Below are positions 1-9,437 of a stretch of DNA of 64,000 nucleotides, one piece after another (positions within the stretch are counted from its first letter, which is position 1; every line of letters begins with the position of its first letter). Origin of the DNA: Micromonospora cathayae (GTDB taxonomy: Bacteria > Actinomycetota > Actinomycetes > Mycobacteriales > Micromonosporaceae); contig NZ_CP118615.1 in the NCBI RefSeq assembly GCF_028993575.1, positions 4,183,001-4,247,000 of the forward strand, written 5' to 3'. The notes under the pieces were generated by a model. The model was not told the origin of the DNA, did not search any database, and was given only the letters and a program-made list of their open reading frames with translations. A program made the position numbers and the translations under genes.

Positions 1-58
1 CGCGGACTACGCTCAACGTGACACCGGAGCACGTTGGGCGAGCGGAGCGGGCAGGTCG

Positions 59-1576
59 ATGAGCGTACGACGGATCATGGGCACCGAGGTCGAGTACGGA
101 ATCTCCGTGCCCGGTCAGGCCGGAGCCAACCCGATGGTCACCTCGTCGCAGGTGGTCAACGCCTACGGCGCACGGCCCGAGCTCAACCGGGGCGGCCGGG
201 CGCGCTGGGACTACGAGGAGGAGTCGCCGCTGCGCGACGCCCGCGGCTTCACCTACTCCGGGGCGGCCTACGACCCGGCCGAGGCGCTCGCCGACGAGGA
301 CCTGGGACTGGCCAACGTCATCCTCACCAACGGCGCACGGCTCTACGTCGACCACGCCCACCCCGAGTACTCCACCCCCGAGGTGACCACCCCGCGTGAC
401 GTGGTGCGCTGGGACAAGGCGGGGGAGCGGGTGATGGCCGAGGCGGCCCGCCGGGCGGCCACCATCCCCGGCACCCACCCGATCCACCTGTACAAGAACA
501 ACACCGACAACAAGGGCGCCAGCTACGGCGCGCACGAGAACTACCTGATGCGCCGCCAGACGCCGTTCGCCGACATCGTGGCGTACCTGACGCCGTTCTT
601 CGTCACCCGGCAGATCGTCTGCGGGGCCGGGCGGGTCGGCATCGGCCAGGACGGCGGCCAGAGCGGCTTCCAGATCTCCCAGCGGGCCGACTTCTTCGAG
701 GTCGAGGTGGGGCTGGAGACCACCCTCAAGCGGCCCATCATCAACACCCGGGACGAGCCGCACGCCGACGCCGACAAGTACCGCCGGCTCCACGTGATCA
801 TCGGCGACGCCAACCTGTCGGAGATCTCCACGTACCTGAAGGTCGGCACCACCGCCCTGATCCTCACCATGATCGAGGAGAAGGCCCTCACCCCGGACCT
901 GGGCATCGCCGACCCGGTCAGCGAGCTGCGCGCGGTCAGCCACGACCCGACGCTGACCCACCGGATGCGGCTGCGCGACGGGCGACGGCTCACCGCCCTG
1001 GACGTGCAGTGGGCGTACTTCGAGCGGGTGAAGTCCTTCGTGGACGACCGGTACGGCGCCGACGCCGACGAGCAGACCCTCGACGTGCTGGACCGCTGGG
1101 AGAACGTGCTGGACCGGCTGGGCCGCGACGTGATGCTCTGCGCCGACGAACTGGACTGGGTGGCGAAGCTGCGGCTGCTGGAGGGCTACCGGGAGCGCGA
1201 GAAGCTCGGCTGGGGCTCGCACAAGCTCCAGCTCGTCGACCTGCAGTACTCCGACGTCCGGCCGGAGAAGGGCCTCTACCACCGGCTGGTGACCCGGGGG
1301 TCGATGAAGACGCTGCTGACCGACGAGGAGACCCGGACGGCGATGACCGAGCCGCCGGAGGACACCCGGGCCTACTTCCGGGGCCGCTGCCTGGCCCAGT
1401 ACGCCTCCGAGGTGGTCGCCGCGAGCTGGGACTCGGTGATCTTCGACGTGGGCCGGGAGTCCCTCGTCCGGGTGCCGATGATGGAGCCGGAGCGGGGCAC
1501 CCGGCGACACGTCGGCGAGTTGTTCGACCGGTGCGCCAGCGCGAAGGACCTGCTGGAGACGCTGACCGGCGGCTGA
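59..1576 (+). CDS. dop: Pup deamidase/depupylase Dop
   Basis: Dop deamidates the C-terminal Gln of Pup to Glu and also removes Pup from tagged proteins, in the cytoplasm. The 505-residue protein opens with GTEVEYG (residues 8-14), the nucleotide-binding signature of the Dop/PafA carboxylate-amine ligase-like family. The catalytic Asp is probably Asp98 in [10 protein letters not shown]. An inserted loop, roughly residues 40-75 (with [14 protein letters not shown]), has no counterpart in PafA at 5423 and fits the known Dop loop; this separates Dop from the ligase. It lies 93 bp upstream of pup, which has its own Shine-Dalgarno sequence. The family and the position before pup make the call firm. 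The 58 bases before it show nothing complete. Confidence 0.97.
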   Translation: MSVRRIMGTEVEYGISVPGQAGANPMVTSSQVVNAYGARPELNRGGRARWDYEEESPLRDARGFTYSGAAYDPAEALADEDLGLANVILTNGARLYVDHAHPEYSTPEVTTPRDVVRWDKAGERVMAEAARRAATIPGTHPIHLYKNNTDNKGASYGAHENYLMRRQTPFADIVAYLTPFFVTRQIVCGAGRVGIGQDGGQSGFQISQRADFFEVEVGLETTLKRPIINTRDEPHADADKYRRLHVIIGDANLSEISTYLKVGTTALILTMIEEKALTPDLGIADPVSELRAVSHDPTLTHRMRLRDGRRLTALDVQWAYFERVKSFVDDRYGADADEQTLDVLDRWENVLDRLGRDVMLCADELDWVAKLRLLEGYREREKLGWGSHKLQLVDLQYSDVRPEKGLYHRLVTRGSMKTLLTDEETRTAMTEPPEDTRAYFRGRCLAQYASEVVAASWDSVIFDVGRESLVRVPMMEPERGTRRHVGELFDRCASAKDLLETLTGG

Positions 1577-1669
1577 GCCGTCAGCCATCGGCGAAAGCGG
1601 GCCGCGTGACCGGTTTTCGTCGGCCCCGCGAGGTAAGTTTCTGGCAGGCGATCGTGGAGGAGGCACCAG

Positions 1670-1885
1670 ATGGCTACCCGTGACAGCGGCGGTCAGTCCC
1701 AGTCGGGCAAGGCCCGTCAGGGCGAGGAGATCGAGGACGTCACCACCGAGGCGAACCCGGAGGTCGCCGAGCGGCACGCCGAGATCACCGAGGACGTCGA
1801 CGACCTGCTCGACGAGATCGACTCCGTCCTGGAGGAGAACGCCGAGGAGTTCGTGAGGGGTTACGTGCAGAAAGGAGGTCAGTGA
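1670..1885 (+). CDS. pup: Prokaryotic ubiquitin-like protein Pup
   Basis: Pup is the 71-residue protein tag joined by its C-terminal Glu to lysines of proteasome substrates. The sequence is acidic and low in complexity, has the coiled-coil-forming stretch DVDDLLDEIDSVLEENAEEF used to bind the proteasomal ATPase, and ends in GGQ. The terminal Gln must be deamidated by Dop before PafA can ligate it, consistent with both enzymes nearby. A strong Shine-Dalgarno sequence (GGAGGAGG) precedes the ATG, and TAAGTT at 1634-1639 could be its -10 box, giving a leader of about 30 nt. The next gene is not prcB but an HNH endonuclease starting 21 bp downstream. Confidence 0.97.
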   Translation: MATRDSGGQSQSGKARQGEEIEDVTTEANPEVAERHAEITEDVDDLLDEIDSVLEENAEEFVRGYVQKGGQ

Positions 1886-1906
1886 TTATTCTGGGGTAAA
1901 TCGGAC

Positions 1907-2593
1907 ATGGGATTGCCTCTGGATGATCACGACGGCCAACGTCGCTGCCGTGACTGCGGGGTGTGGAAGCCGCTGGAGGACTTCTGTGCCAGCAGCAAGC
2001 GTCCCAGCGGGCGCGGCAGCTGCTGCAAACCGTGCTTCAACCAGCGCTCGAAGGCCAGCTATGCGAAGCGTTCGAGGGAGAAGCACGGTCGGGAGGTGAC
2101 ACCTCGCCGGACCGTTCCCGAGGGACAGAAGTTCTGCGCTGACTGCGGCACCGTCAAGTCCCTGGCGGATTTCCCCCGCAACCGCTCCGACAGCACGGGA
2201 TACGCGACGTACTGCAAGCCTTGCCACAACACGCGGACCCGTGAGGTCAAGGAAAGGCTCTACGGCGGCAATCGGGAGTACCACCTGCGGCGGCGGTACG
2301 GCATCGGCCGGCGGGAGTTCGACGAGCTGCTGGCCGAGCAGGGCGGCGTCTGCGCGATCTGTGGCGCGTCCGGGCCGCAATATGTGGACCACGATCATCG
2401 CACCGGGTGGGTGCGCGGGATACTCTGCTTCAACTGCAACGGTGGTCTTGGTCAGTTCCGTGACGATCAGTCACGGCTGGCCGGGGCGATCACGTACCTG
2501 AGAGGAACCACGTGGCAGCGGGTTTTGATCCATCCGGGCGTCTACCAGATGTGTTCACCAACGCGGGGACGTCCTCCTTCACCCAGTTCCTGA
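1907..2593 (+). CDS. Endonuclease VII-type HNH (His-Me finger) nuclease
   Basis: This 228-residue protein combines zinc ribbons with a T4 endonuclease VII-like HNH nuclease. Two N-terminal CxxC...CxxC modules are visible (CRDCG...CCKPCF and CADCG...YCKPCH). The nuclease core has CAICG, then [15 protein letters not shown] and CFNCN, matching the recombination endonuclease VII family (His-Me finger with structural Cys4 zinc). It sits between pup and prcB, and its last 82 bp run inside prcB in another frame, so the C-terminal tail (GTTWQRVL...GVY) and the PrcB propeptide share DNA. No clear Shine-Dalgarno is seen; translation may be coupled to pup, 21 bp away. Family membership is clear. Substrate, and any link to pupylation or DNA repair, are unknown. 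Confidence 0.85.
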   Translation: MGLPLDDHDGQRRCRDCGVWKPLEDFCASSKRPSGRGSCCKPCFNQRSKASYAKRSREKHGREVTPRRTVPEGQKFCADCGTVKSLADFPRNRSDSTGYATYCKPCHNTRTREVKERLYGGNREYHLRRRYGIGRREFDELLAEQGGVCAICGASGPQYVDHDHRTGWVRGILCFNCNGGLGQFRDDQSRLAGAITYLRGTTWQRVLIHPGVYQMCSPTRGRPPSPSS

Positions 2594-3351
2594 GTCGGGT
2601 GGCGCCGGAGCTGCTCCCCGGCCGACGGCCGCTGCCGCCGGGCATGGCCGCCGACCTCGCGCCGCACGCCACGACCATCGTGGCCATCACGGCCGTCGGG
2701 GGTGTGGTGATGGCCGGCGACCGGCGGGCCACCATGGGCAACCTGATCGCCCAGCGGGACATCGAGAAGGTGCACCCCGCCGACGCGTACTCGCTGGTCG
2801 GTATCGCGGGCACCGCGGGCATCGGCATCGAGCTGATGCGACTGTTCCAGGTGGAGCTGGAGCACTACGAGAAGATCGAGGGCGCGATGCTCTCGCTCGA
2901 CGGCAAGGCCAACCGGCTGGCCGCGATGATCCGGGGCAACCTGGGCGCGGCGATGCAGGGGCTGGCGGTGGTCCCGCTGTTCGCCGGGTTCGACCTGGCC
3001 GCGCCGGACCCGGCCGGCGCCGGGCGGATCTTCAGCTTCGACGTGACCGGTGGCCCGTACGAGGAGACCGGCTACGACGCGATCGGCTCGGGTTCGATCT
3101 TCGCCCGGTCGGCGCTGAAGAAGCGGTTCCGGGCCGGGCTGTCCATCGACGAGGCGACCCGGCTGGCGGTCGAGGCGCTCTACGACGCCGCCGACGACGA
3201 CACCGCCACCGGTGGCCCGGACCTGACCCGCCGGATCTACCCGGTGGTGATGACCGCGACGGCGGAGGGGACGCACCGGTTGACCGCCGAGGAGACCGCG
3301 GCCATCGCCGAGGGCGTGGTCCAGGGCCGGATGGAGAACCCGGGCGGCTGA
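2512..3351 (+). CDS. prcB: 20S proteasome beta subunit
   Basis: PrcB is the catalytic beta subunit of the actinobacterial 20S proteasome. Of 279 residues, about the first 53 form a propeptide. Mature PrcB should start at Thr54 in HATTIVAI, the N-terminal nucleophile threonine. The active-site Asp (AGDRRA) and Lys (IEKVHP) follow at the expected spacing. The GTG start at 2512 lies inside the upstream HNH gene and is preceded by GAGAGG. The propeptide text ([11 protein letters not shown]...SSFTQFL) supports this start over a later one. It is followed 66 bp later by prcA. Confidence 0.97.
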   Translation: MAAGFDPSGRLPDVFTNAGTSSFTQFLSRVAPELLPGRRPLPPGMAADLAPHATTIVAITAVGGVVMAGDRRATMGNLIAQRDIEKVHPADAYSLVGIAGTAGIGIELMRLFQVELEHYEKIEGAMLSLDGKANRLAAMIRGNLGAAMQGLAVVPLFAGFDLAAPDPAGAGRIFSFDVTGGPYEETGYDAIGSGSIFARSALKKRFRAGLSIDEATRLAVEALYDAADDDTATGGPDLTRRIYPVVMTATAEGTHRLTAEETAAIAEGVVQGRMENPGG

Positions 3352-3417
3352 CCGCCGTAACCGGATTCAGCAGCAACCAGCAGCCGTCAGCACAGTGCGC
3401 TAAGGAGAACCACCGTC

Positions 3418-4266
3418 GTGGCCATGCAGTTCTACGCCTCGCCCGAGCAGATCATGCGCGACCGCTCCGAGCTGGCCCGCAAGGGCATCGCCCGGGGGCG
3501 CAGCGCGGTGGTCCTGAGTTACGCCGGTGGGGTGCTCTTCGTCGCGGAGAACCTCTCCAGTGCCCTGCACAAGGTCAGTGAGATCTACGACCGGATCGGT
3601 TTCGCCGCGGTCGGCAAGTACAACGAGTTCGAGAACCTGCGGCGGGCCGGGGTACGGATGGCCGACCTGAACGGGCTCAGCTACGACCGGCGGGACGTCA
3701 CCGGCCGGGCGTTGGCGAACGCGTTCGCGCAGACGCTGGGCGCGATCTTCACCGAGCAGTCCAAGCCGTTCGAGGTGGAGATCTGCGTGGCCCAGGTGGG
3801 GGCCAGCGCCGAGCAGGACGAGCTGTACCGGCTCACCTACGACGGGTCGGTGACCGACGAGCCGGGTCGGATGGCGATGGGTGGGCAGGCGGAGGCGATC
3901 TCCGGGGTGCTCAAGACCGATCACCGGCCGGAGATGTCGCTCGGCGAGGCGGTGAAGGTCGCGGTGAAGGCGCTGGGCAGCGTCGGTGGCGAGGGTGGCG
4001 CGGCGCGGACGATCGCCGCCAACCAGCTCGAGGTGGCGGTGCTGGACCGGAGCCGGGTGGGCCGCACCTTCCGCCGGATCACCGGCGCGGCGTTGACCGC
4101 GCTGCTGGACGGTGGGGAGGAGCCGGCCGGGGTGGGCCGTGGCGACACGGCGAAGCCGCCGGCGGCTCCGGCCGGCAAGCCGACCACGTCGGCCGGTTCG
4201 GCGGACCTGGAGGGTCAGGCGCCGGACACGCCCACCGAGGCGAGCACCGGCGAGTCCCAGCCGTGA
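3418..4266 (+). CDS. prcA: 20S proteasome alpha subunit
   Basis: PrcA forms the outer rings of the 20S proteasome and gates substrate entry; it has no catalytic Thr. The 282-residue protein begins [22 protein letters not shown], the gating N-terminus and H0 helix seen in this family, and carries the [19 protein letters not shown] core. The tail after about residue 235 is low in complexity and Pro/Ala/Thr rich, as is common for actinobacterial PrcA. A Shine-Dalgarno (AAGGAG at 3402-3407) precedes the GTG start; the in-frame ATG at 3424 is the alternative. The gene ends 25 bp from the stop of the convergent rfbB-like gene. Confidence 0.97.
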   Translation: MAMQFYASPEQIMRDRSELARKGIARGRSAVVLSYAGGVLFVAENLSSALHKVSEIYDRIGFAAVGKYNEFENLRRAGVRMADLNGLSYDRRDVTGRALANAFAQTLGAIFTEQSKPFEVEICVAQVGASAEQDELYRLTYDGSVTDEPGRMAMGGQAEAISGVLKTDHRPEMSLGEAVKVAVKALGSVGGEGGAARTIAANQLEVAVLDRSRVGRTFRRITGAALTALLDGGEEPAGVGRGDTAKPPAAPAGKPTTSAGSADLEGQAPDTPTEASTGESQP

Positions 4267-4291
4267 CGGCACCGGGCGGCCGGTCGACTGG

Positions 4292-5269
4292 TCAGGAGCG
4301 TCGTTTCAGCGGCTCCCACCAGGCGCGGTTCGCCCGGTACCAGGCGATCGTGTCGGCGAGCCCCCGGTCCAGGTCGACGCCGGGGGCGTAGCCGAGTTCC
4401 CGGCGGCTGCGGGTGGGGTCGAGCGCGTACCGCCGGTCGTGGCCCTTGCGGTCGGCGACCGGCCGGACCCGGCTCCAGTCGGCCCCGCAGCCGGCCAGCA
4501 GCCGGCCGGTGAGGTCCCGGTTGGTCAGCGCGGCGGTGCCGGGCAGGTGGTAGATCCGGCCGGGTCGGCCGTGCCGCTGGGCGAGCACGACGCCGTGGCA
4601 GTGGTCGTCGACGTGTATCCAGTCGCGGACGTTGCCGCCGTCGCCGTAGAGGGGCACCCGCTCGCCGTCGAGCAGGTTGGTGACGAACAGCGGGATCAGC
4701 TTCTCCGGGTACTGGTACGGGCCGTAGGTGTTGGAGCCGCGGGTGACGACCACGTCGAGGCCGTGGGTGCGGTGGTAGGCCAGGGCCAGCAGGTCGGCGG
4801 CGGCCTTGCTGGCCGAGTACGGCGAGGACGGGTCCAGCGGGGCGTCCTCGGTCCAGGTGCCGGTGTCGATGGAGCCGTACACCTCGTCGGTGGAGATCTG
4901 CACGAACCGCCGGACCTGGTGCCGCAGGGCGGCGTCGAGCAGGAGTTGGGTGCCGAGCACGTTGGTGTCGACGAAGGCGGCGGCCGCGGTGATGGAGCGG
5001 TCCACGTGCGACTCGGCGGCGAAGTGGACGATCAGGTCGTGTCCGGCGACGGTGGCGTCGACCAGGCCGGCGTCGCGGACGTCGCCCCGGACGACCCGTA
5101 GCCGGGGGTCGGTGCGGACGGGGTCGAGGCTGCCCTCGGTGCCGGCGTAGGTGAAGGCGTCCAGGACGGTGACGCCGGTCGGGACGGTGTCCGGTTCGGC
5201 GCCGGTGAGCAGCCGCCGGACGTACGCCGAGCCGATGAAGCCGGCGCCGCCGGTGACGAGGATCCTCAC
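4292..5269 (-). CDS. rfbB: dTDP-glucose 4,6-dehydratase (RmlB/RfbB family)
   Basis: This NAD-dependent extended short-chain dehydrogenase converts dTDP-glucose to dTDP-4-keto-6-deoxyglucose, the entry point for dTDP-rhamnose and deoxysugars. The 325-residue protein shows the Rossmann motif GGAGFIGS near the N-terminus, the catalytic STDEVYG with Thr-Asp-Glu, and the YSASK Tyr/Lys pair. It stands alone, without rmlA, rmlC or rmlD nearby, inside the proteasome locus, and points away from pafA. A -10-like TAGAGT at 5279-5284 lies 9 nt upstream of the GTG, so transcription may be close to leaderless. The reaction is well supported; the pathway served cannot be read from this window. Confidence 0.9.
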   Translation of the reverse strand: MRILVTGGAGFIGSAYVRRLLTGAEPDTVPTGVTVLDAFTYAGTEGSLDPVRTDPRLRVVRGDVRDAGLVDATVAGHDLIVHFAAESHVDRSITAAAAFVDTNVLGTQLLLDAALRHQVRRFVQISTDEVYGSIDTGTWTEDAPLDPSSPYSASKAAADLLALAYHRTHGLDVVVTRGSNTYGPYQYPEKLIPLFVTNLLDGERVPLYGDGGNVRDWIHVDDHCHGVVLAQRHGRPGRIYHLPGTAALTNRDLTGRLLAGCGADWSRVRPVADRKGHDRRYALDPTRSRRELGYAPGVDLDRGLADTIAWYRANRAWWEPLKRRS

Positions 5270-5410
5270 GGTCAGCCCACTCTACGCGGGCGGTGGTGGC
5301 GGTGCCGCCGGGTCGCCGCAACTGCGGTGACCGGCGCGGATGGTGCCCGTCCGGCGACCGGCTGCGACAATGCGGGGCTCGTGCGCTGCCCAATCCGGGC
5401 TCCGGGGGGC

Positions 5411-5416
5411 TAATGT
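5411..5416 (+). promoter_or_regulatory. pafA -10 box, leaderless start
   Basis: TAATGT lies 6 nt before the pafA ATG at 5423, with no Shine-Dalgarno between. The expected transcription start falls on or next to the start codon, the usual layout of actinobacterial leaderless mRNAs. No good -35 is visible. Confidence 0.6.
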
Positions 5417-5422
5417 CTCATC

Positions 5423-6781
5423 ATGGAGCGGCGAATCTTCGGTATCGAGACCGAGTACGGCGTCACCTGCACGTACCGGGGGCAGCGGCGGCTCTCGCCC
5501 GACGAGGTCGCGCGTTACCTCTTCCGTCGGGTGGTGTCGTGGGGCCGGTCGAGCAACGTCTTCCTGCGCAACGGCGCCCGGCTCTACCTGGACGTGGGTT
5601 CGCACCCGGAGTACGCGACGCCGGAGTGCGACTCGGTGGTGGACCTGGTGGCGCACGACCGGGCCGGTGAGCGGATCCTGGAGGGTCTGCTGGTCGACGC
5701 GGAGAAGCGGCTGCACGACGAGGGCATCGCGGGCGAGATCTACCTGTTCAAGAACAACACCGACTCGGCGGGGAACTCGTACGGCTGCCACGAGAACTAC
5801 CTGGTCTCCCGGCACGGTGAGTTCGGGCGGCTGGCGGACGTGCTGATTCCGTTCCTGGTGACCCGGCAGTTGATCTGCGGGGCGGGGAAGGTGCTGCAGA
5901 CGCCGCGCGGCGCGGTGTACTGCCTCTCCCAGCGGGCCGAGCACATCTGGGAGGGGGTGTCGTCGGCGACCACCCGGAGCCGGCCGATCATCAACACCCG
6001 GGACGAGCCGCACGCCGACGCCGAGCGGTACCGCCGGCTGCACGTGATCGTCGGCGACTCCAACATGAACGAGGTCACCACCCTGCTCAAGGTGGGTTCG
6101 GCGGACATCGTGCTGCGGATGATCGAGGCCGGGGTGGTGATGCGGGACCTCACCCTGGAGAACCCGATCCGGGCCATCCGGGAGGTGTCGCACGACATCA
6201 CCGGCCGGCGGAAGGTGCGGTTGGCCTCCGGCAAGGAGGTCAGCGCGCTGGAGATCCAGCAGGAGTACCTCGCCAAGGCGACCGAGTTCGTGGAGCGGCG
6301 TGGCGGCGACCAGACCGCCAAGCGGGTGGTGGAGCTGTGGGGCCGGGTGCTGCGCGCGGTGGAGACCGGTGACCTGGAGCCGGTGGCCCGGGAGATCGAC
6401 TGGGTGACGAAGCTCCGGCTGATCGAGCGGTACCAGCGCAAGCATGACCTGCCGCTGTCGCATCCCCGGGTCGCCCAGATGGACCTGGCGTACCACGACC
6501 TGCGGCGCGGCCGGGGCCTGTACGCGCTGCTGGAGCGGCGTGGCCAGGTGGACCGGGTGACCACGGATCCGGAGATCTTCGAGGCGAAGGAGACGCCGCC
6601 GCAGACCACCCGGGCGCGGCTGCGCGGCGAGTTCATCCGGCACGCGCAGGAGAAGCGGCGCGACTTCACCGTCGACTGGGTGCACCTGAAGCTCAACGAC
6701 CAGGCGCAGCGCACCGTGCTGTGCAAGGACCCGTTCCGGGCGTACGACGAGCGGGTGGAGCGGCTGATCGCCAGCATGTGA
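5423..6781 (+). CDS. pafA: Pup-protein ligase PafA
   Basis: PafA uses ATP to phosphorylate the Pup C-terminal Glu and join it to substrate lysines. The 452-residue protein has the GIETEYGV nucleotide-binding signature (residues 7-14) and the catalytic Asp57 in [11 protein letters not shown]. It lacks the long insertion that marks Dop at 59-1576. The remaining blocks ([32 protein letters not shown]) are shared by both. It is divergent from rfbB and has its own leaderless-type promoter, so it is probably transcribed separately from dop-pup-prcBA. A strong hairpin follows the stop codon. Confidence 0.97.
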   Translation: MERRIFGIETEYGVTCTYRGQRRLSPDEVARYLFRRVVSWGRSSNVFLRNGARLYLDVGSHPEYATPECDSVVDLVAHDRAGERILEGLLVDAEKRLHDEGIAGEIYLFKNNTDSAGNSYGCHENYLVSRHGEFGRLADVLIPFLVTRQLICGAGKVLQTPRGAVYCLSQRAEHIWEGVSSATTRSRPIINTRDEPHADAERYRRLHVIVGDSNMNEVTTLLKVGSADIVLRMIEAGVVMRDLTLENPIRAIREVSHDITGRRKVRLASGKEVSALEIQQEYLAKATEFVERRGGDQTAKRVVELWGRVLRAVETGDLEPVAREIDWVTKLRLIERYQRKHDLPLSHPRVAQMDLAYHDLRRGRGLYALLERRGQVDRVTTDPEIFEAKETPPQTTRARLRGEFIRHAQEKRRDFTVDWVHLKLNDQAQRTVLCKDPFRAYDERVERLIASM

Positions 6782-6787
6782 CCGTCG

Positions 6788-6825
6788 GGGCGTTCCGGCC
6801 GGCCCGGGGGTCGGCCGGAGCGCCC
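6788..6825 (+). terminator. Hairpin after pafA
   Basis: A 14-bp stem (6788-6801 with 6812-6825) with one G-T wobble and a 10-nt loop begins 6 bp after the pafA stop. There is no T-tract, as is frequent in high-GC actinobacteria. It probably ends pafA transcription before the next promoter (TAGGCT, 6829-6834). Confidence 0.6.
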
Positions 6826-6843
6826 GGGTAGGCTGGCCGGACC

Positions 6844-7023
6844 ATGGCCTATTCATCACCTCCCGATCCTGAGCGCCTGACCTGGGTCGAGCGTCGGCGC
6901 AACAAGATCCGTGACGAGATCGCGGCGAACCGCCGTGGCGAGTACACCGTGCCGACCTGGGTGTTGACGCTGGCGTTGCTGGCGATGGTCGGCGGCTGGG
7001 TGGCGCTGGTCTACTTCGCCTGA
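6844..7023 (+). CDS. Small single-pass membrane protein
   Basis: A 59-residue open frame starts ATGGCCTATTCA and ends TGA. The N-terminal half is charged (ERLTWVERRRNKIRDEI). One hydrophobic segment near the C-terminus (VLTLALLAMVGGWVALVYFA) would place the protein in the membrane with a cytoplasmic N-terminus. A TAGGCT -10 box lies 9 nt upstream. Third codon positions are G/C rich, as in neighbouring genes, which supports coding. It follows pafA on the same strand. I do not recognise a family and infer no function beyond membrane insertion. Confidence 0.65.
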   Translation: MAYSSPPDPERLTWVERRRNKIRDEIAANRRGEYTVPTWVLTLALLAMVGGWVALVYFA

Positions 7024-7137
7024 CGGTCGCCCGCCTGTGCGGGCCGCCCGGCCTCACCGCCGGTGAGTGGCCCGACGGCCGGGGGCGGCGGGGTCGTGCC
7101 GGACCGGCCGTCGTTCGGGCCCTACCCGGGGTGGCGG

Positions 7138-8223
7138 TCAGCCGGCGAGGCGGGCGGCGTGCCGGCCGGCTGCGGCGGCGGCCAGGAAGTACGCGTGGTC
7201 GGCGTCGAGGCCCCGTCCCATCGTCGACAGCGGCACCACGCTGGCGCGCAGCGCGGCGTCCAGTCCGTCGGTGTCGACCCGGACGATGCGGTGCCGGCCG
7301 GCCAGCGGCGCGGTCGCCGCGTCCACCTGCGCGGCCAGCTCCGGGTCGAGGCCGTCCGGGACGACCAGGTCCGCCGGGGCGAGCGCGACCCGCCCGTACG
7401 CGGTCAGGCTGTGGTGGGAGACGCCCTGGTGCCGGGGGCGGGGGTCGGCGGCGGAGATCCGCAGTGATCCGACCGGCCGGCCGCCGAGGGCGGCCACGGC
7501 GTTGACCGCCTCGCCGACCGCGACACCGGAGTAGCCCCACCGGGTGCCGGTGCCGAGGTTGCCGGGACCCTGGGCGACGATGGCGACGTCGGCGTGCAGC
7601 ACGTGCCGGGCGGCGAGCAGCCCGGTGTGCAGGGTGCTGGCCTCCAGGTCGCCGCCGAACGCCTGACCGACACTGATCGTGCCGACCAGGTGTCCGCGCA
7701 GTCCGGCCAGGGTGCGGGAGAACCAGGCGGGCAGGGCCCCGCCGTCGGTGAGCAGGTACGCGACCCGGCGGTCGGGGGCATCGGCGTGCACGCCGGCCAG
7801 GATCGCCGGCAGGGCCGAATGCAGGTCGGCGGTGACCACCGGCAGGCCGGCCAGGTCGTCGGCGTCGGCCAGCAGCGCGTGGTGCGGGGACGCCTCCTCG
7901 TCGACGCCGAGCAGGATGGGTTGCAGCGGGGTGTAGCGGGCCTTGACCAGGTGTCCCGCCGCGCGGGTGCCGGCGTCGGCCGGCGGGTCCGGTGGCAGTC
8001 GGTCGGGCAGGGCGACCACCAGGGCGTACCCGCCGGTGCCGAGGCCCATCAGCAGCGCGCCGGCGTTGAGCAGCACCCGGTCGCCGGGCTGCGGGTGGCC
8101 GACCAGTTCGGGGTAGGCCAGCGCGCGCATGCTGGCCCCGTCGGGCAGGGCGACGTCGAGTTCCGTCGCGCCGTGCCACTGCCGCCGCAGGGCGGTGACC
8201 GTTCCCGTCCGCCATCGCACCAT
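7138..8223 (-). CDS. DUF3866 family protein
   Basis: A 361-residue protein resembling the actinobacterial DUF3866 family, whose function is not known to me. It begins VRWRTGTVTALRRQW and has Gly-rich blocks (NAGALLMGLGTGGYALV, QGPGNLGTGTRWGYSG) and a conserved HQGVSHHS segment. There is no signal peptide or clear membrane segment. It lies downstream of the cation-efflux gene on the minus strand (70-bp gap) but has its own -10-like TAGCGT at 8232-8237, 8 nt before the ATG, so it may be independently and leaderlessly transcribed. It is convergent with the small membrane-protein gene. Confidence 0.75.
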   Translation of the reverse strand: MVRWRTGTVTALRRQWHGATELDVALPDGASMRALAYPELVGHPQPGDRVLLNAGALLMGLGTGGYALVVALPDRLPPDPPADAGTRAAGHLVKARYTPLQPILLGVDEEASPHHALLADADDLAGLPVVTADLHSALPAILAGVHADAPDRRVAYLLTDGGALPAWFSRTLAGLRGHLVGTISVGQAFGGDLEASTLHTGLLAARHVLHADVAIVAQGPGNLGTGTRWGYSGVAVGEAVNAVAALGGRPVGSLRISAADPRPRHQGVSHHSLTAYGRVALAPADLVVPDGLDPELAAQVDAATAPLAGRHRIVRVDTDGLDAALRASVVPLSTMGRGLDADHAYFLAAAAAGRHAARLAG

Positions 8224-8293
8224 GACCGGAAACGCTATCGGGCGTCGCCGGTGTGCCTCGCGTCCGGGTCGGCTGCGGGGGTGTCGCCGCTGG

Positions 8294-9310
8294 TCACGGT
8301 GGCGGTGGCGTCCGGTCGGGGTCCGGTGGTGGCGGTGGTGGCTGGTCGGGGTCCTGGATGTGCCGGGCGTGGCCGGTCACCCCGGGCAGCGACCGGGTCG
8401 GGTCGAGGAAGACGTACCGGATCTCCGGGTACCGGCCGGTGAGCCGGCGTTCGGCCTCGTCGGCGGCGGCCTCGATGTCGGCGCCGGTCGCGTCGTCGGC
8501 GAAGTCGACCTTGGCGGCGACCAGGATGTCGTCCGGGCCGAGCTGCATGGTGAGCAGGGTGTCGATCCGGTGCACGGTGGGCAGGCCGACGAGTTCGTGT
8601 TCGATCTCGTGGCGCATCCGCTTCGGTACGGCCCGGCCGACCAGCAGCGAGGTGTTGCTGTGCGCGAGGATGCCGGCGACCACCAGCAGCAGGACGCCGA
8701 TCAGGATCGAGGCGACGCCGTCGTACAGTTCGTCGCCGGTCAGCTCGGACAGGCCGACGCCGAGGGCGGCCAGGAGCAGGCCGATCAGGGCGGCGCTGTC
8801 CTCGAGGAAGACCGCTTTGACGGTGGTGTCGGCGGTCATCCGCAGGAACCGGTGCGGGGTGGTGCGCCAGCGGCGGGACTCGCGGCGCACCTGACGTACC
8901 GCCCGCGCCAGGGACACCGACTCGATGGCGAAGGAGATCGCCAGCACCACGTACGAGACCAGGTAGTTGCCGCTGTGCTCGTGGACGAGGATGGTGGTGA
9001 CGCCGTGGGTGATGGCGAAGCCGGCCCCGGCGACGAAGGTGAACAGGGCGGCGAGGAACGCCCAGACGTAGCTCTCCTTGCCGTACCCGAAGGGGTGCCG
9101 GGGGTCGGCGGGCCGGGCGCCCCGGCGCAGCGCGGCGTAGAGCAGCACCTCGGTGGTGGTGTCGGCGACCGAGTGGGCGGCCTCGGAGAGCATCGCCGCA
9201 GACCCGGACAGCAGGCCGGCGATCAGTTTGGCGACGGCGATGGCGAGGTTGGCGGCCCCGGCGACGACGACCGTGCCGACGCTCTCCGTCCGGGGTGCCG
9301 TCTGGGCCAT
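8294..9310 (-). CDS. Cation diffusion facilitator family transporter
   Basis: A 338-residue integral membrane protein of the cation diffusion facilitator (CDF) family, which exchanges divalent metals such as Zn2+ for protons. Hydrophobic segments fill the N-terminal two thirds. The metal-site motif SEAAHSVADTTTE supplies the HxxxD pair; the second pair sits in FLEDSAALIGLLL, where an ED-SAA arrangement resembles the SLC30A9-like subgroup rather than classical CzcD. A cytoplasmic C-terminal domain (residues 230-310) is followed by a Pro/Asp-rich tail. TAGGGT at 9317-9322 lies 6 nt before the ATG, indicating a leaderless transcript. The metal cannot be told from sequence. Confidence 0.88.
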   Translation of the reverse strand: MAQTAPRTESVGTVVVAGAANLAIAVAKLIAGLLSGSAAMLSEAAHSVADTTTEVLLYAALRRGARPADPRHPFGYGKESYVWAFLAALFTFVAGAGFAITHGVTTILVHEHSGNYLVSYVVLAISFAIESVSLARAVRQVRRESRRWRTTPHRFLRMTADTTVKAVFLEDSAALIGLLLAALGVGLSELTGDELYDGVASILIGVLLLVVAGILAHSNTSLLVGRAVPKRMRHEIEHELVGLPTVHRIDTLLTMQLGPDDILVAAKVDFADDATGADIEAAADEAERRLTGRYPEIRYVFLDPTRSLPGVTGHARHIQDPDQPPPPPPDPDRTPPPP

Positions 9311-9424
9311 GGGCTCACCCTACGGTCGGCGGTCGTGGTTCGCGGTCGGAGCGGGACGGCCGGCCGGTGACCTGCGGCGGGGCGGCACGTCCGCGTGGGT
9401 GCGTGCCCGCCGCGGTGGGGCTGC

Positions 9425-9430
9425 TAGCGT
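9425..9430 (+). promoter_or_regulatory. pafB -10 box, leaderless start
   Basis: TAGCGT ends at 9430. An ATG at 9432 is too close to be transcribed from this box, whereas the in-frame GTG at 9438 lies 7 nt after it, matching other leaderless starts in the window. This box decides the pafB start used here. Confidence 0.55.
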
Positions 9431-9437
9431 CATGCAC

